A stretch of 64,000 nucleotides of DNA from Moniliella sp. 'wahieum' (GCA_003971905.1 RSEE01000100.1:176050-240049), one strand, 5' to 3'. Positions 45,293 through 58,000 are shown, counted from the first letter of the stretch. Numbers and translations: made by a program. The notes: generated by a model from the letters alone, not told the origin.

Positions 45293-47559
45293 ATGCCCTC
45301 CGAGACCGCCTCTTCCCCTCCCCCGCCCTCTGGCCCAGGCGAAGCTCCTCCGGCCTACGCCCCGCACCGCCGCACCTTCCCCCACATCGCTGCCAGCGAC
45401 ACCTCCAAGACCGTCACGCCTGACGAATGTGTTGCTCACTTGCGTCTGCTCGCTGTCTTTGCCGACTTGCGCGACTCGATTGCCCATGTGGATGGCTTGT
45501 TTGGGCTGCGGGACGAGGATGTGCTGTCCAAGTTTGAGAATGAGGACGATCGCAACAAAGGCCTCGCGTTGATGCGGAGAAACGGTGGGCGGTGTATGTG
45601 GCGCGAGCGGCCGATCGGTTCGAGCGATTTTGGAGTACTGCTTGCCGTCATCGGGGCCTGTGATCACAGTGGACACTGTCGACCATCCCACTGGTTTGGC
45701 CGATGCCATGAAGAGTACCAGGACATCATCCGACCCGCCACTGTGGACCAAGAACAACTTACCGCCCCTCGACGTGTTGATGGTCTGGCACGCGTTCTGC
45801 CTCAATCCAATTACCTATCTCGAAGACTGTCTCCGTACGGCCCACATGCGGGTATGGAACGTGGGGTTCCCCTGGGCTTTGATTGACGCCTGCATCAACG
45901 ATTCGCTCGATTACCTCCCTCCCGCCGAGGCGGCTGAGGCTTTCGAACAGGCTACTGGCTGTCTCTGGCGCAACCAACAAGATGAGAGAGGCAAGAAGAT
46001 CCAGTGTCGCGCTGCACACAACAGCAGGAAGTCCCCTGGGCCACCGGGGGCCCTTGGGTAAACTCGAAAAGCCGTGGTTCGATGCTACCAAGGGGTTTAC
46101 CGATACGAACTTTCTTGTTAACTGCGCGTCATGCAGCTATCGCATCACGCACGATGATCTGCGGATGGCCAAGTTCCGTGCCGATTACAGTCAACTTTCG
46201 ACGGCCAAGGTTGCCATGCCTGGGACCATTCTCCCGTTTGATGGGCATCCGCCGCACGAGCCGTCGATGGTGATGCGACAGTCGTATGGGAGCCACTTTT
46301 TGTTGGACGGGGTCCCAATGACGTTGGGAGAAAAGCTCGACTTCAATGCCTACCCCCACCTTACCATCAACGACGTGCGGTATGTGCTCGAGAAAGGGTG
46401 CGCCTCTCGTGCGACGCTACGTAAGGTAGGAGGCTCCCAACCAGTCCGGCGGGATGTGGCCATTGCACGGCGCGTCAGCATTCGGTCCATGATGTCGCGG
46501 TACTGGGAAAATTCGTCTCCGTTTGGGTTGGACTTGGTGGGGGCCGTGTTGCGCCAAGGAACGTTTGTCCGCAAGATGGACGAGATTGATTGGTTGCACT
46601 CGCCTGCATTGGACCAAACCATGACGCGTCTGATCGACAAGTACTCAGTCTTTCTCTTGATCATGAAGAAGTACCCTGGTGACATGGCGGTGCCGACGCT
46701 TGACGTCGACTTGGCCTGGCACACGCATCAGCTCGCCCCAGCACGGTACTATTGTTACACGGTGCACCATATGCAGCGGATGATCACCATGACGACAAGG
46801 TATCCTCAGGTCGGTTGAGCGATGCGTTTTGAGTGACGTCGAAGCGCTATACCAAGTTGACCAATGGTCAGCCCTACTCGGAGTGTACGTGTTGGTACTG
46901 CGAAGCGGTCCGGGAAGGCCAGACCAGCCGCGTTTCACCTGCCCTCTTATTTTCCCCTCCACCGCCTCGCACGCACGAACCAACTCGGACGCTCTCCATT
47001 CCAATCCCAACGTCCACCATGACAATCCCGAACGCAACGCCCACATCTCGGCCCACAACGCTGTGCCGACCGAGGGAGACCGTGCGGCGTTGCGCAAAGA
47101 AGAAGTACGCCATCGTCGGCTCGTATCCAAGGCCGAGGCTGCCCAACGGCGCTTGCACAAGCGCGGCTTACTTGTCGCCTCGCCCGACGAGAACGCAGGC
47201 GGGGCGAGTCGGAAGCCACCGCGATGGCCTGGGGCATCTACCCGATCTACATGCCCTACTACGCCCCTTACTACCCCGACCCATGCATCACGCCGGCTCA
47301 GGATCGGGCATGTACCCGTGCAACCCTGCGTGTGCTGCCATGGGCGCCGGAAGTGTGGGCGCATGTGTGGCGGGGCCTGTGGGGGTGCTGTGGGCGGGGC
47401 GGGTGTGGGAACGGTGGTGCGGCTCGGTGGGTGGATTCAGCGCGTGCTCCTCAGCTGGTGGATGTGGGAGCGGAGCGGCGGCGGTGGATGCGGAGGCGGA
47501 GGCGTGGCGGTGGATGCGGTGGCGGTGGCGGAGGAGGAGGCGGGTGCGGGGGATGCTGA
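45293..47559 (+). CDS. DUF1399 / glycine-rich-domain protein, copy B
   Basis: Paralogue of copy A on the opposite strand. It starts at 45293 (MPSETASSPPPPSGPGEAPP). The same landmarks follow: DECVAHLRLLAVFADLRDSI near 45423, FGLRDEDVLSKF near 45508, VLMVWHAFCLNPITYLEDC near 45778, and the catalytic-looking DVDLAWHTHQL near 46705. TNGQPYSECTCWYCE is near 46860. The C-terminal AWGIYPIYMPYYAPYYPDP near 47225 leads to a final Gly/Cys run GGGCGGGGGGGGGCGGC with stop at 47559, typical for the family. A missing G near 45573 breaks the frame (copy A gives the expected LMREKRWAVYVARAADRF). Other changes lie near 45990, 46790 and 47230. Role unknown; the His/Trp-rich core suggests a metal-dependent or structural fold, unproven. 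Confidence 0.9.
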
Positions 47560-47843
47560 ATCGGGCTACCGCTGGCCTGTGGGCATATGCCCAAGTCAGG
47601 CGAAGGTACTGTACTTATGCACTGCTATGATTTTGTATCCAGGAAGATGACAGTATACTTCGGGAATGGGTGTACCGTGGACATGTCTTAACTCTCGCAG
47701 ATGGCACATAGGGATGAACAGGCAGGATTGAAAGGTGGTGGTGTGGTGGTACAGCCGCAACGGGCCCAATGGCGAGCCAATCCAGATCTCTCCTTCTTCG
47801 ATGGTGTATGTGATATGTGTTCTTCCGTTATCCTTGTTATAAG
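47560..47843. other. Spacer between DUF1399 copy B and tRNA-Arg
   Basis: No coding signal. TTGTTATAA lies just before the tRNA. The spacer after the tRNA (47925-48305) begins with a T-run (47944-47952) fitting RNA polymerase III termination. Confidence 0.5.
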
Positions 47844-47924
47844 GACGGCTGGCGCAATGGTAGCGCGTCTGACTACGACTGGTTGTAATCAGGAGGTTGC
47901 AGGTTCGACCCCTGCGTCGTTCGA
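47844..47924 (+). tRNA. tRNA-Arg(ACG) with 9-nt intron
   Basis: Acceptor stem GGACGGC pairs fully with GTCGTTC (two G-T pairs). D-arm, anticodon stem TCTGA/TCAGG and T-arm GCAGG-TTCGACC-CCTGC are all intact. The anticodon loop reads CT-ACG-A, then a 9-nt intron CTGGTTGTA (47880-47888) at the canonical 37/38 position. Anticodon ACG (read as ICG) decodes CGU/CGC/CGA. The discriminator base is G47924. A pol III T-tract lies 20 nt downstream. Confidence 0.95.
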
Positions 47925-48305
47925 CCCGACACGGGCGTCCATTCTTTTTTTCTTGCCGTTTTGCTCCATCAAGTCAGTTCACTAGCTCTGAATTTCTCCT
48001 CAAAGTGAATGGACGGTAGCTGATTAATGGATACTCTGAATGGGATAGGAAGGAGTCCTGACCAGGCCGTGCTAGCCTGTGACCTATGACTGATCCCCTT
48101 TATCTTGGCCTTGTCAAGTCAGCTAGTCCCAGGGCGTGTGCTGGGAGCTCCGACAGCGTGTCTCTCTTCGGTGCAACACATGTCCGGCGCACGGCCCGGC
48201 CCTCATGCATGCCACTCTGCTCTGGTCGATCAGAAAGAAGGCTTGCCTGACTGCCCACCCACCCATCACTGTTTGTTGGTCGTGCCATCCACCCTCTTTC
48301 CCACC

Positions 48306-48934
48306 ATGCCTACCGCCTACAGTACCCCTGACGCACCAGCCGCTTTGGGTCCCTATTCCCAAGTCATTGTGCACGAGGCCACTCAGACTGCCTATGTTTC
48401 CGGCTGCATTCCGCTCGACCCACAGACCGGCAAATTGGTTGATGGTGGCGAGGAGATGCTTCAGCCCTGGAGTGATTGAGAAGCAGACGGAGCAGTGTTC
48501 AAAAACTTGTTTGCTGTGCTTAAGGCCGCTGGGGCAGAAAAGTCGTCGGTGCTAAAGACGACGGTGTTCATCAAGAACATGGAACACTTTAAGCGAATCA
48601 ATGCTGTATAGAGCAGGTGCGTGCATGGGATATTTCTCTGCCTCACCCCGATTGTCTTGCATGCTTAGTACCATCCCTCATACTGACTTCATGTTTCCCC
48701 ACATTAGGTTTTGAAGGCCACAAGCCTGCCCGCTCTGCTGTCGAGGTCGCACGTCTTCCTCTCGACGTTAGCATTGAAATTGAGTGTGTTGCCGCGGTGG
48801 TCAAGCCCCGGGCAGTGCCTAGAGGACACCAGCACGGTGCTCATCTTCCCCGCTGCCCCCTCGCCCCTCGCCTCCTGTACACAGACGTACACCTAGGTGG
48901 GGGGCCATCCACCACCGTATCTGCAATGCCATAA
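48306..48934 (+). CDS. MMF1: RidA/YjgF/UK114-family enamine deaminase (Mmf1/Hmf1-like)
   Basis: Hydrolyses reactive 2-aminoacrylate-type enamines and protects PLP enzymes. Exon 1 from 48306 reads MPTAYSTPDAPAALGPYSQ, then VYVSGCIPLDPQTGKLVDGG-like sequence. After the frame change near 48470 it continues IEKQTEQVFKNLFAVLKAAG and VLKTTVFIKNMEHFKRINAV. The intron at 48617-48707 (donor GTGCGT, acceptor ATTAG) joins to FEGHKPARSAVEVARLPLDV and the C-terminal IEIECVAAV with the family's conserved Arg (PARS) and Glu. Three single-base gaps (48493, 48610, 48709) are needed to read the family sequence. Residues after AAV to the stop at 48934 are not family-like, so the true end may be earlier. No clear mitochondrial presequence, so a cytosolic form is possible. 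Confidence 0.9.
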
Positions 48935-49549
48935 TATTTGGTTTTCTCTTCCTTGCAGTCATTTCGACCGCAGTGGCCAGCACTGGTGATGATGCATCCA
49001 GCTCCTATCATTCACTTTCCTTCTGTTTCCTGCGTTCCTTCATCATGCACGTTGAACGTTAACGGTGCGGCCACCGGCTTCTTGGTAGGCACATGTGACA
49101 GACAACCACCACAGGGGGGTGTAGCTTGTCTTGTCGTTTGGATCTCCCCCCCTCAGTTGTCTGCACCTGGCTCTGCGTTGACGTCTGCTATCCAGCTTGC
49201 TTGGTCCCATCTAACTGGGCCCTCGCCCATGTCGGATGCTTCTGGATTGAGCACCTCCAAACTCCAGGGGGAAGAGACGAGCCGCAGGGACTAGTGTGAT
49301 ATGGGACGGGAGCTAGGGTGGCACGTGACGCGTGACAGGGCCGGCTGGCGGAACAACGGTCAGAGCAGAGAGCGGAATGGGACAGGTGAGGCCTGGGGGA
49401 CAGTGTGTGCCAGTGTCCGAGTTGGCTGCCGAGTGCCTCCAAACCAGTCCGGTCACGTCGCGCTTTCCGCCGTGGAGCGCCATTGGCCAGCTACCACCAC
49501 CACCACCACCATCGCAGCTGCCCTGCTCCGAGCCGCTGCCCCCACCACC
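48935..49549. promoter_or_regulatory. RidA 3' flank and SH3/RA scaffold promoter
   Basis: 615 bp with no recognised gene. It includes TTGAACGTTAACGG (49051-49064), GGCACGTGACGCGTGACAGG (49319-49338, overlapping CACGTG and ACGCGT cores), and CCACCACCACCACC (49495-49510) just before the start. Confidence 0.5.
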
Positions 49550-52500
49550 ATGGCTTCGGCTGCCACTGCCCCCGCTGGTGTCAGCCCCAGGCATATGGAC
49601 TCACCCTCGACACTGCCCAAGCCGCCCGCTTGGCGCCCACACAGGCCGCCAAGGTGGCTGCTCTCCAGGCCCAGGCTGGCCTGCACGCCCAACTCGATCC
49701 CATTTCCCTCGCAGACCAGAGCGCCCACGCGTATGCCCAGAACCCCGCTTCTGGTGGTGAAGTCCATGCCAACTATGTCTCTACCCTCGATCCCCAGGCC
49801 CGACCATGACTGGCGTGGACCCCCGCATGGACACTAGCATGGAACTTACTCCGGATGAATCTGTGGGTGACTACGACCCCCTATGCTGCCCAGTATGCGG
49901 CGGCGAGTATGACTACGAAATGAAGATGAAATCGACGACGACGCCGACTATGACGATGGACGACGACCTTTCTTCCTCCCCTTCCATCCCGGACGAGAAC
50001 ATTGACTTTGATTTGGTTTATGCCCTGCACAACTTTATTGCTACCGTCGAGGGCCAAGCGACGGTGCAAAAGGGAAACAGCCTGAGGCTACTCGACGACT
50101 CGAATTCGTACTGGTAGGTGGAACCTGCTGGACCACTACCGTTCGTTGTGCTGACGCGTTTGTTTTACCCAGGTGGCTAGTGCGGGTCTTACCCACTCAG
50201 GAAGTCGGCTACATCCCTGCCGAAAACATTGAGAGTCCTTTTGAGCGTCTGGCCCGCCTCAACAAGCATCGTAACGTCGGCCTCTCTTCGGCGACAGCGG
50301 CGGACCAGGTGCAAGTAGAGGAGAACGTTCACTCTTCGTATTTGGTCAAGACCCGGGAGCACCGCGTCCAACTCCACCCTTCCTCGGGCAAGCTATCGGC
50401 GCTCTCAACCCGATTGGCTGGGCAGATGCCCACACCCTTGTCCGATCGACGCAAGTCAACCGTTATGTTTGGCAACTCGACCGTGCTTGAGCTGAGTGAT
50501 CACGAGGAATGGTCCGAGTCGGATGAGGAGGGTTACTACGACGACGAGGAAGGAAACGAGGAGGAAGATGAACACGAAAACGAAGATGAAACGCGATGGA
50601 GGGCGGGGGAGAAGCTGATGCGAGAGATGTGTCCGAGATGGACAATTTGACGCCTGAACAGCGTATGATCTTGCAACAGCAACATCACAATGCTTACTTG
50701 GAGCAACAACAGCAACTCGCCCACTATGCTGCATATGGCCAAGTGCCCGATACGAGCCGCGACTCGGACAGCAGTGCTCAGCTTTACCAAACGGGTGGGG
50801 TGGATTACACCCAGGGTCCGTATGCGCTCCAAAATTCCGCTCAGGATGCGCACCCTGAGCTCTCTCATGAACAGGAGCACTACGCTCAACAGGAGCAGCA
50901 GCAGCAAACCTTGTTGGCTCAAGAAGGTCCAACTCCCATGGCCCCAGCAGCAGCAATATTTCGAGCAACATCAGCAGCAACAACCGCAGCAACAACCAGC
51001 AGCAACAAACGCAGCAGCACCAACAACAACAGCTGCAGCCTACGGAATTGTCCCAGCAGCAACAATACTTCCAGTGGAATCAGCAACAACAGACGCAGCA
51101 GCAACAGATGCAGCAACAGCAGCAGCAGCAGTCTACGGATTTGACCTCACAGCTCGCGCAAGAGGGCGAGCCCAAGCCAGTACTGGAGGCGAGAGCTTTA
51201 CCTCCCGGACAATCAGATGCTGGGGCACGTTTCTCCCCCGATCCGCGGGAGACTTCACCGAGCCAGGAAGTTGGTATGCGTTCTCGCGACAGCATTGGTT
51301 CTGTGATCTCGGACACAGGCTCAGGGTCGTCCAATGCCGAAAAACAGAACAAAAAGCGGTCCAGCGTGTTTGGGATCTTCTCCCGGCATAAGAAGGAACG
51401 CCGTGCAAGCCAAGCTTCCTCGTCGGGGAGCCTGCAGTCTCAAGAAACAGATTCGGGCGATGGGCCGGCCCAGCTGCCTTCCATCAGTGTGTCAAACTCC
51501 CATGACGCCCCGCAGATGAGCATTTCGACAGCCCCATCGGAAGGCGCCGTGCCACCCGATCGCCGCGGACGTCCTTGCAGCCTGACAATAGCCGTCATTT
51601 GTCCATCTATGGAGGGGTTCCATCGCCGGGTCCGGCGGGCCGTCCGCTTCAGGTTCCGGACGGCCTCGGCCCGGTAGTTTGGTTATCCCTCGAGGCGACG
51701 TATCGGTGCCGATGCTCAACGTGTTGCGCGTCTTTGCCGCTCCTGAACTTGATATCAGTGCAACTACAAGACCGTCCTTCTCAACGATACGACGACAGCA
51801 CACGAGATCGTCAAACAGGCAGTTCAGCGGTTTGGTATTCGCCGTCGTTCAGCTCAGTCCACCAGTACGAGCGGAGACGGCCTTGGTACCGATGGGCCGG
51901 TTGACTTTGCCCTGCTGATGCGCATGGTTGATGGGGAGGAGCGTATTCTCGCCCCCGACGAGGTCCCACTCAAGGTTTATGAACACATTACTGAGCACGA
52001 GGCTAATGCGCTCATGCCCTCCGTCCGTCGCTCCAGCGTTGGCTCCATATCATCTGTCGCATCCAATCTGAGCGCCAAGTCGGCCATTACCAAGCTAACC
52101 ATGACTTCAGCGACGACCATGCTGTCAAGTTCTTTCTCACGCGCCGAACTCGTCCTGGCATGGTAACCAGTGGATCTGCTCATTCGGTCGCGGCATCTTC
52201 TACAGGGCCACCTAGGCCAGCGGATACGGAAGCGGCAATGCGGTTCGGTGTGCGCGTCCTCATTTTCCCCGACGAGCTGCCTCGTTCTCTCGCCTTTGAC
52301 CCATCTAGTTCCGCCATTGTGCGTCGGACCATGCTCTCCGGCCTTTCCCGTCACGGGAGCTCAGGAGCACAAGTCGCGGTCAATCGGATGTCAACCCGCG
52401 TTATCGAGAAAAGGTGCTGACTATCCCGCGCACCACAACCGTTGCCGAAGCGATTGAACTGGCCCTAGAAAAGTTTGGTATCCCTCAAGGTGTTGTTGAA

Positions 52501-54556
52501 GGAGGAGATGAGGAGGAAACCAGGCGGCATGGTGATGAGGAGGACGAGGTGACGATCCCTTATGGCTTGACGCTTGACACTGGCGACAACGAGCAGCACC
52601 TTCGCCCCAACTCGGTAGTATATGAGGCGTTCCCATCGCCCCCTGCTCTGCGCAACGTTGCACGCGACTCGTCCAGCGGAATGGATCGTCGAAGCTTGGA
52701 TAAGCACGATGCTCACCATCCTAGCTGACATGCGCAACACCGACCCTGTCCTTATTCTCCGACAACAACAGCACATTCAATCGAGCCTCAGTGCACCCAT
52801 CAGTCGTACCGCTCGGGCTTGGAGTCCGACCGAGCGGGCGTTGGCGTCCAAGCGCGATGCCCAGCGTAGGAGCCAACTCGAATGGTTCGGACCTACTCTG
52901 ACTCGATGATGCGGGATGCGGGGAGCAGCGAGACCAGTATGCGGGACCCTAACAAGGCAGTCTCTAGCTCGTCTCCCTTGGGCCAGGAGGCACCACAGCC
53001 TCCCACTCAGGCTTCCAATGAGCAGCCTCATTCCGCCACGGCGCAAGAGCGGACACATGAAATGATCGTGGCTCAGCGTGCTAAAGCTCGTGCTTTGGCA
53101 CTTGAAGCGGCGGTGGTGCCAGCACGGCTGCTGTTGCTTCCTCGGCACGGGGAGAGAATCGAGAAGCCAATACTGTTGACCAGGATCCCACCAACTTAGG
53201 TCGTGACCCTTTTGCTTCTGACGACGACGAAGGCGACGATATCAATGTCATCCTGGACCATGTGATGGACGGAACGGAGGAGGACACGCATGGCTCGTCC
53301 CCCCGTCCTTCCTCCCAGGACATGGGCTTTGCTTCGATTGCAGCCATGACACACAAAGCGATGTGGGTGAGAGGAGAGCTCTGCCTTACCTTCTGGCCAC
53401 ATTTCCGATCATGCTACCGAGGTGGACATCCCCACTTCTGCTCTGGAACCTGTCGCACCACTCACCCCCCGTCGCCCTCCTCTTCCAGGGTCCGGGACGG
53501 GCACACGAGAACTGTTGACGGAACCAAATGAGGCAAAACAGGGTGAGGACAGGTCTGCTGCCACGTCGGTCCTGGATGTGCCAGGCGCATACACCTCTAC
53601 TTCGGCCAGCCCCGCCCCGAGTTCTACTCCTGGTCAGGAGGACGCGCACGCCGGGACTGTGGCGGCTGGTGCAGGCGCTTTGGCCGCTGGGGCGGCTGCT
53701 GGGGTGGCGGCCGTAAGAGCGGCGGCGAGCCCCTCGCCTCCCTCTGCGTCTGCTTCGGTCTGCTTCGGCGCCTCCTTCGGCGCCTGTGCCAATGTCTGGA
53801 TTGGGGAGCACACGCAGTGTCTCCAACCCTGTTGTTCGAACGCCCCGCCCACCAGCTTCGCCGGTCACCGCGTCACGCATTCGGGCGGGTCAGGCTCGAT
53901 TCGGTCACAACAGGTGATGTCGCCGTCCTTTGCTTCCCCGCCCAACTCTTCTGCTCCGTCCCCTATCTCAAGTCGCATAACACCTGTCACTGCGCCGGCC
54001 GGATCCGTTGGTCATCGGCGGACTTTGAGTTCACAAGGCGGTGTCACCAAGACCGACATCTCGACCCCTCCCCCTTCGGATGGGACCGGTCGTCGCTCAG
54101 GGGCTGGGAGCACGCTGGGCCCGCTGAGCCTAGACCATCTGTATGCCGTGATGGACGCGGCTGCTCACCCGTCCGTGCGACCAGGCAGCGCCGTTTCGCT
54201 GTCCAAGCGCGACTCGCGCAGCTTTAGTGGGACTAGCCGGCGCATCTCTCGAATGGTAGAGATGACCCCGACACTTGGGTGGTCCTCCACCTTCTCGGAC
54301 GGCGCCTGGCCCGACATTCAGTCGATCAAGGCCGAGCAAGCGCTACAAGTCGGCGGAATGGGCGGACCAGAGGCGATGCTTGTCCATCTATTTGCCCCGC
54401 CCCTGAGCACCGTGGTCACCCTGGCCTCGCCCAATGGCGCAGGCACGGGTGTCGCCTCCCCCCATCTCGGCGCGGTACCTGCAGATGGACAAGGACCTGA
54501 AGCAGGTGGACCAAGCATTGGACCAGCTACTGGTTGACGCGCTGCGGCTTGCCTAA
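49550..54556 (+). CDS. Large SH3 scaffold with two Ras-association-like domains (Bud14/Tea4-type SH3)
   Basis: Likely polarity scaffold. The start at 49550 (MASAATAPAG) leads into an Ala/Gln-rich segment (YGLTLDTAQAARLAPTQAAK) and an acidic stretch. The SH3 domain spans about 49995-50270, with VYALHNFIATVEGQATVQKG, then SYW and WLVRVLPTQEVGYIPAENIE split by a 59-nt intron (50114-50172). The flank FERLARLNKHRNVGL is typical of Bud14/Tea4 proteins. Acidic DEEGNEEEDEHENEDE and poly-Gln regions (50660-51135) follow. A first RA-like ubiquitin fold spans about 51700-52020 (NVLRVFAAPELD, then TTTAHEIVKQAVQRFGI); the second spans 52240-52640 (MRFGVRVLIFPDELP, then TTTVAEAIELALEKFGI). The C-terminal half is Ser/Pro-rich with a second likely intron near 53368-53420. 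It ends with a short coil DKDLKQVDQALDQLLVDA at 54556. Many single-base frame changes. Role in Glc7 or Ras signalling is inference. Confidence 0.8.
51040..51135 (+). repeat. CAG/CAA (poly-Gln) trinucleotide tract
   Basis: CAGCAACAACAG-type tract within the SH3/RA scaffold gene, together with earlier tracts at 50668-50720 and 50895-51010. Encodes Gln-rich, probably disordered sequence and is prone to length change. Confidence 0.8.
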
Positions 54557-55014
54557 CTCGCCAGGGCGTAGCTATCCGAGCCAATGTTGTGCCATGGCCC
54601 TTTTCCTTATGTAGCGCCGTCGTATCGTGTTTTGTCTGTTCTTCTCCCATGGCTATGTATGGATTTCATCCACCATCCGACGATGTGGAAGTAGTTGAGG
54701 ATGTCGGTATATGAGGGGGGATTGTGTCGGCTCTCATCTTCGGGAAGCACAGAAGAATCACGAGACCATAACCTGCGCCTTGGGTGGACGCCGCGCGCAC
54801 GGGCCAGTCATCGCGTCATCTGCATCATCGAAGGGGGCAACGCAGCATGGGGCCAGTGATCCGGGTGCAATTTCAATGGCGACCCACTTTGCTGTTTTGC
54901 GCGCTGGGCGAGTACCGTATTTGCAGCAGCAATTGCCACCTCTGCTGTCTGTTCCCACCGCCACCGCCACCACCGTCATCGCCCCCATCGCCGCCCTCGC
55001 CATTCCCTGCTCCC
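54557..55014. promoter_or_regulatory. MGM1 promoter region
   Basis: 458 bp between the scaffold stop and the MGM1 start. Ends in CCACCGCCACCACCGTCATC repeats. No gene seen. Confidence 0.45.
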
Positions 55015-58000
55015 ATGCGTGCTGAGGGAATGCGTTTGGCTGCCCGCGCGGCCCGTACGCCCCTGGCTGCGTCGGTGTCCGCTGCTCGTAGTGGCGTCGG
55101 CGTCGGCCTTGGCGCCTTGCGCCCCACTCCCACATCTTCGCGCGCCGCATCTGCTTTCTTTGCGCGTCCTGCCCGTTCCCCGCTTCTCACCGTCCGCCCA
55201 CGTCCCATGGGTGCACCCTTTCCGCTCACATCTCCCGTCATGCGACACATGAGTGTGCGCGCAATCAGCTTCCGCTTTGTTCCCCGCTTCGCCTTTCGTC
55301 TCCTCCGCCTCCCCGCTGCGCTTGGCATCACAGGGGCTGGGGTTTTGACCTATGCCAGTGGTAAGCTTGATGACGCACGTGCCAGGTTGGAGGAGTACTA
55401 TCTCCTTGCCGAGGGTATGGCCGCTCAGGCGATCGGTACAGCTGGTGCGTGGACCTCTGAGGCTCAAGCCCAATTTGGTGCTTGGGTCGACTCTCTCGAC
55501 TTCACTGCGGCCCAGGAAGCCCGAGACGAGTGGATTGATCTCGCTAGCTCGATGCGTGAGCGGGCGCACAACTTCTTTGCAAGCCTGGGAAGCACAGACG
55601 AATCTGGCTCAGGTGCCAACTCCTCCGGTTCCTCTTCGTCTTCCTCTGGGCCTGGGGGCAAAGGCCCAGCAGCTGCGTTGGCTGCCTCTCTTTTTGCCAA
55701 ATCGGGCGAGGAGGAGCAAGCGGGTGAGGATGATGAAGAAGCTTTCGACTCGGAAGATAGCGCTGCAAGTCTGATGCACCTCACACGTCAGTTGATCGAG
55801 GTGCGCAACATCCTCAAGACGATTGATCATACCGGCGAAGAGATTGCTCTTCCCTCGATTGTCGTGATTGGCTCCCAGAGCAGCGGCAAGAGCTCGGTGC
55901 TGGAGGCGATTGTGGGTCATGAGTTTTTGCCCAAGGGATCCAACATGGTTACCCGTCGGCCCATCGAATTGACCTTGATCCACACCAAGGCGACGGGTAA
56001 GAAGGGGGACGTGGTGGAGTACGGTGAGTTCCCTGGTACGGGCTTGGGCCCGATTCGTGACTTCCGTCAGATCCAAGAGCACTACGGGATATGAACTTGG
56101 CTGTGCCTAAGGAGCAAGCCGTGTCGGACGTGCCTATCGAACTCCACATCCACTCACCCCACGTGCCCGATCTGAGCATGATCGACCTGCCCGGCTACGT
56201 CCAGGTGGCTGGGATGGATCAACCAGATGAGTTGCGGGAAAAGATTGAGAAACTGTGCGAGCAGTACATTGCTCCTTCGACCAACAATGTGATCCTCGCG
56301 GTTTGTGCGGCAGATGTGGACTTGGCCAACTCGCCTGCGTTGCGGGCCAGCCGTAAGGTCGACCCACTTGGCCTTCGCACCATTGGTGTGATCACCAAGA
56401 TGGACCTTGTTCCCCCCGAAGTGGGCGCATCGATTCTTTATGGCAATCGGTACCCTCTTGCGCTGGGCTATGTGGGTGTGGTAGCCAAAAACCCAGTTTC
56501 TCCTATTAAGAGTCGGTTGGCCCGCAGCCATCTGCGGTCGGGCGTGTCGTCGTTGACTGGCTCGGTGGAACAACAAGAGGATGACTTTTTCGCCCAGAAC
56601 GCGGTGGCGTTCCAGCCACCGCTTAAGGGGCGGCACGCTGGCGTAGAGCCACTGCTAGGTACGGACGCCCTTCGGCGGAGGCTGATGTCAGTGCTGGAAG
56701 AGAGCATGGGGTCGAGTTTGCAAGATGTATCAACGGCGGTGCAGATGGAGCTGGAGGAGGCGGCATATGCATTCAAGGTGCAGTACAATGACCGTGCCAT
56801 CTCGGCCGAGGCGTATGTTGCCGAAACGATCGATGCGCTCAAGCACCGTCTCCAGCTACTTGCCGATCAACTGGGCAAGCCTCAAGCCCGTGCACTGCTA
56901 AAACATGCCTTGGACGAAAAGGTTCTCGACATTTTGGCTCAGATGTACTGGTCTGACACGTACCCTTGAGCTGTGCGCCGCAGGGGATGCCAAGATGCTC
57001 CCTCCACCCAAAACGGCCGAGGACAAGGAGAAGATTGACGCCGCGTTGGATCGGTACTGGACGTACAAGCTGGATGCGTCGACCTCAGCCCTGACCAAGG
57101 CCGGCATTGGTCGGCTCAGCACTCAGATTGTTGTGGATGCGATCCGGGCAGAGTTGGAACGGCTGCTCGTTTCCGAGCCGTTTGCGTACCACCAGTCCAC
57201 TGCCGAGCGGATCGAGGCATTGGCGGCGGGCATTCTGCGGGAACGGTTTACGCTAACGGCGGATCAGGTTGAGAATGCAATCAAGCCGCTCAAGTACGAA
57301 GTGGAGATTGAGGATCGGGACTGGGACGCGGGACGCGCCGATGCAATGACCCTCTTGCAACGGGAACTGGACATGTGTTCTGAAGCGGGCAAGCGTCTCC
57401 GGTCCACGATCGGCAGGTCGCGCTTGAATGCAGCGGTGAGCCATGTGAAGGAGTTGGACGAGCGGCAGCGGCAACGTGCCGCCGCTCGCTGGCGGGCGAT
57501 CAAAGAACGTTCGGCCCCCCAGACACTGCTCCTGCCGTCGACGAGGACGTGGAGGCCGACGACCCTCTTCGCCCCGACTATAACGCCGCTTTACTCGGAA
57601 AGGCCCGCGAAGCCATTTTCCTCGATGCTCGGGCTGACATCCTAAAGAGGCGGTTAAAGTCATTGGGCTCCAAGCGATGCAAGGCCGGACCTGGGGTACA
57701 AAGTGATGCGTACTGCCCCGAGACGTTCCTCAATGTAGTGGCGGACAAGTTGACCTACACCTCGGTCATGTTTATCAATATTGAGTTGCTCGCCGAGTTC
57801 TTCTACCAGTTCCCGCGCGAGCTAGACACGCGCCTGGTCCAGGAGTTGAACCGCGGAGAGGTGGAGTCGTTTGCGCGGGAGAACCCGGTGGTGCGGGATC
57901 ACCTGGATCTGCAAGGACGCAAAGAGAAGCTGGAGCTGGTGCAGGAGAAGCTCGACTCGCTCCTCCATCTCTACCAGGGCAAGACGGTACCATTGCGTTC

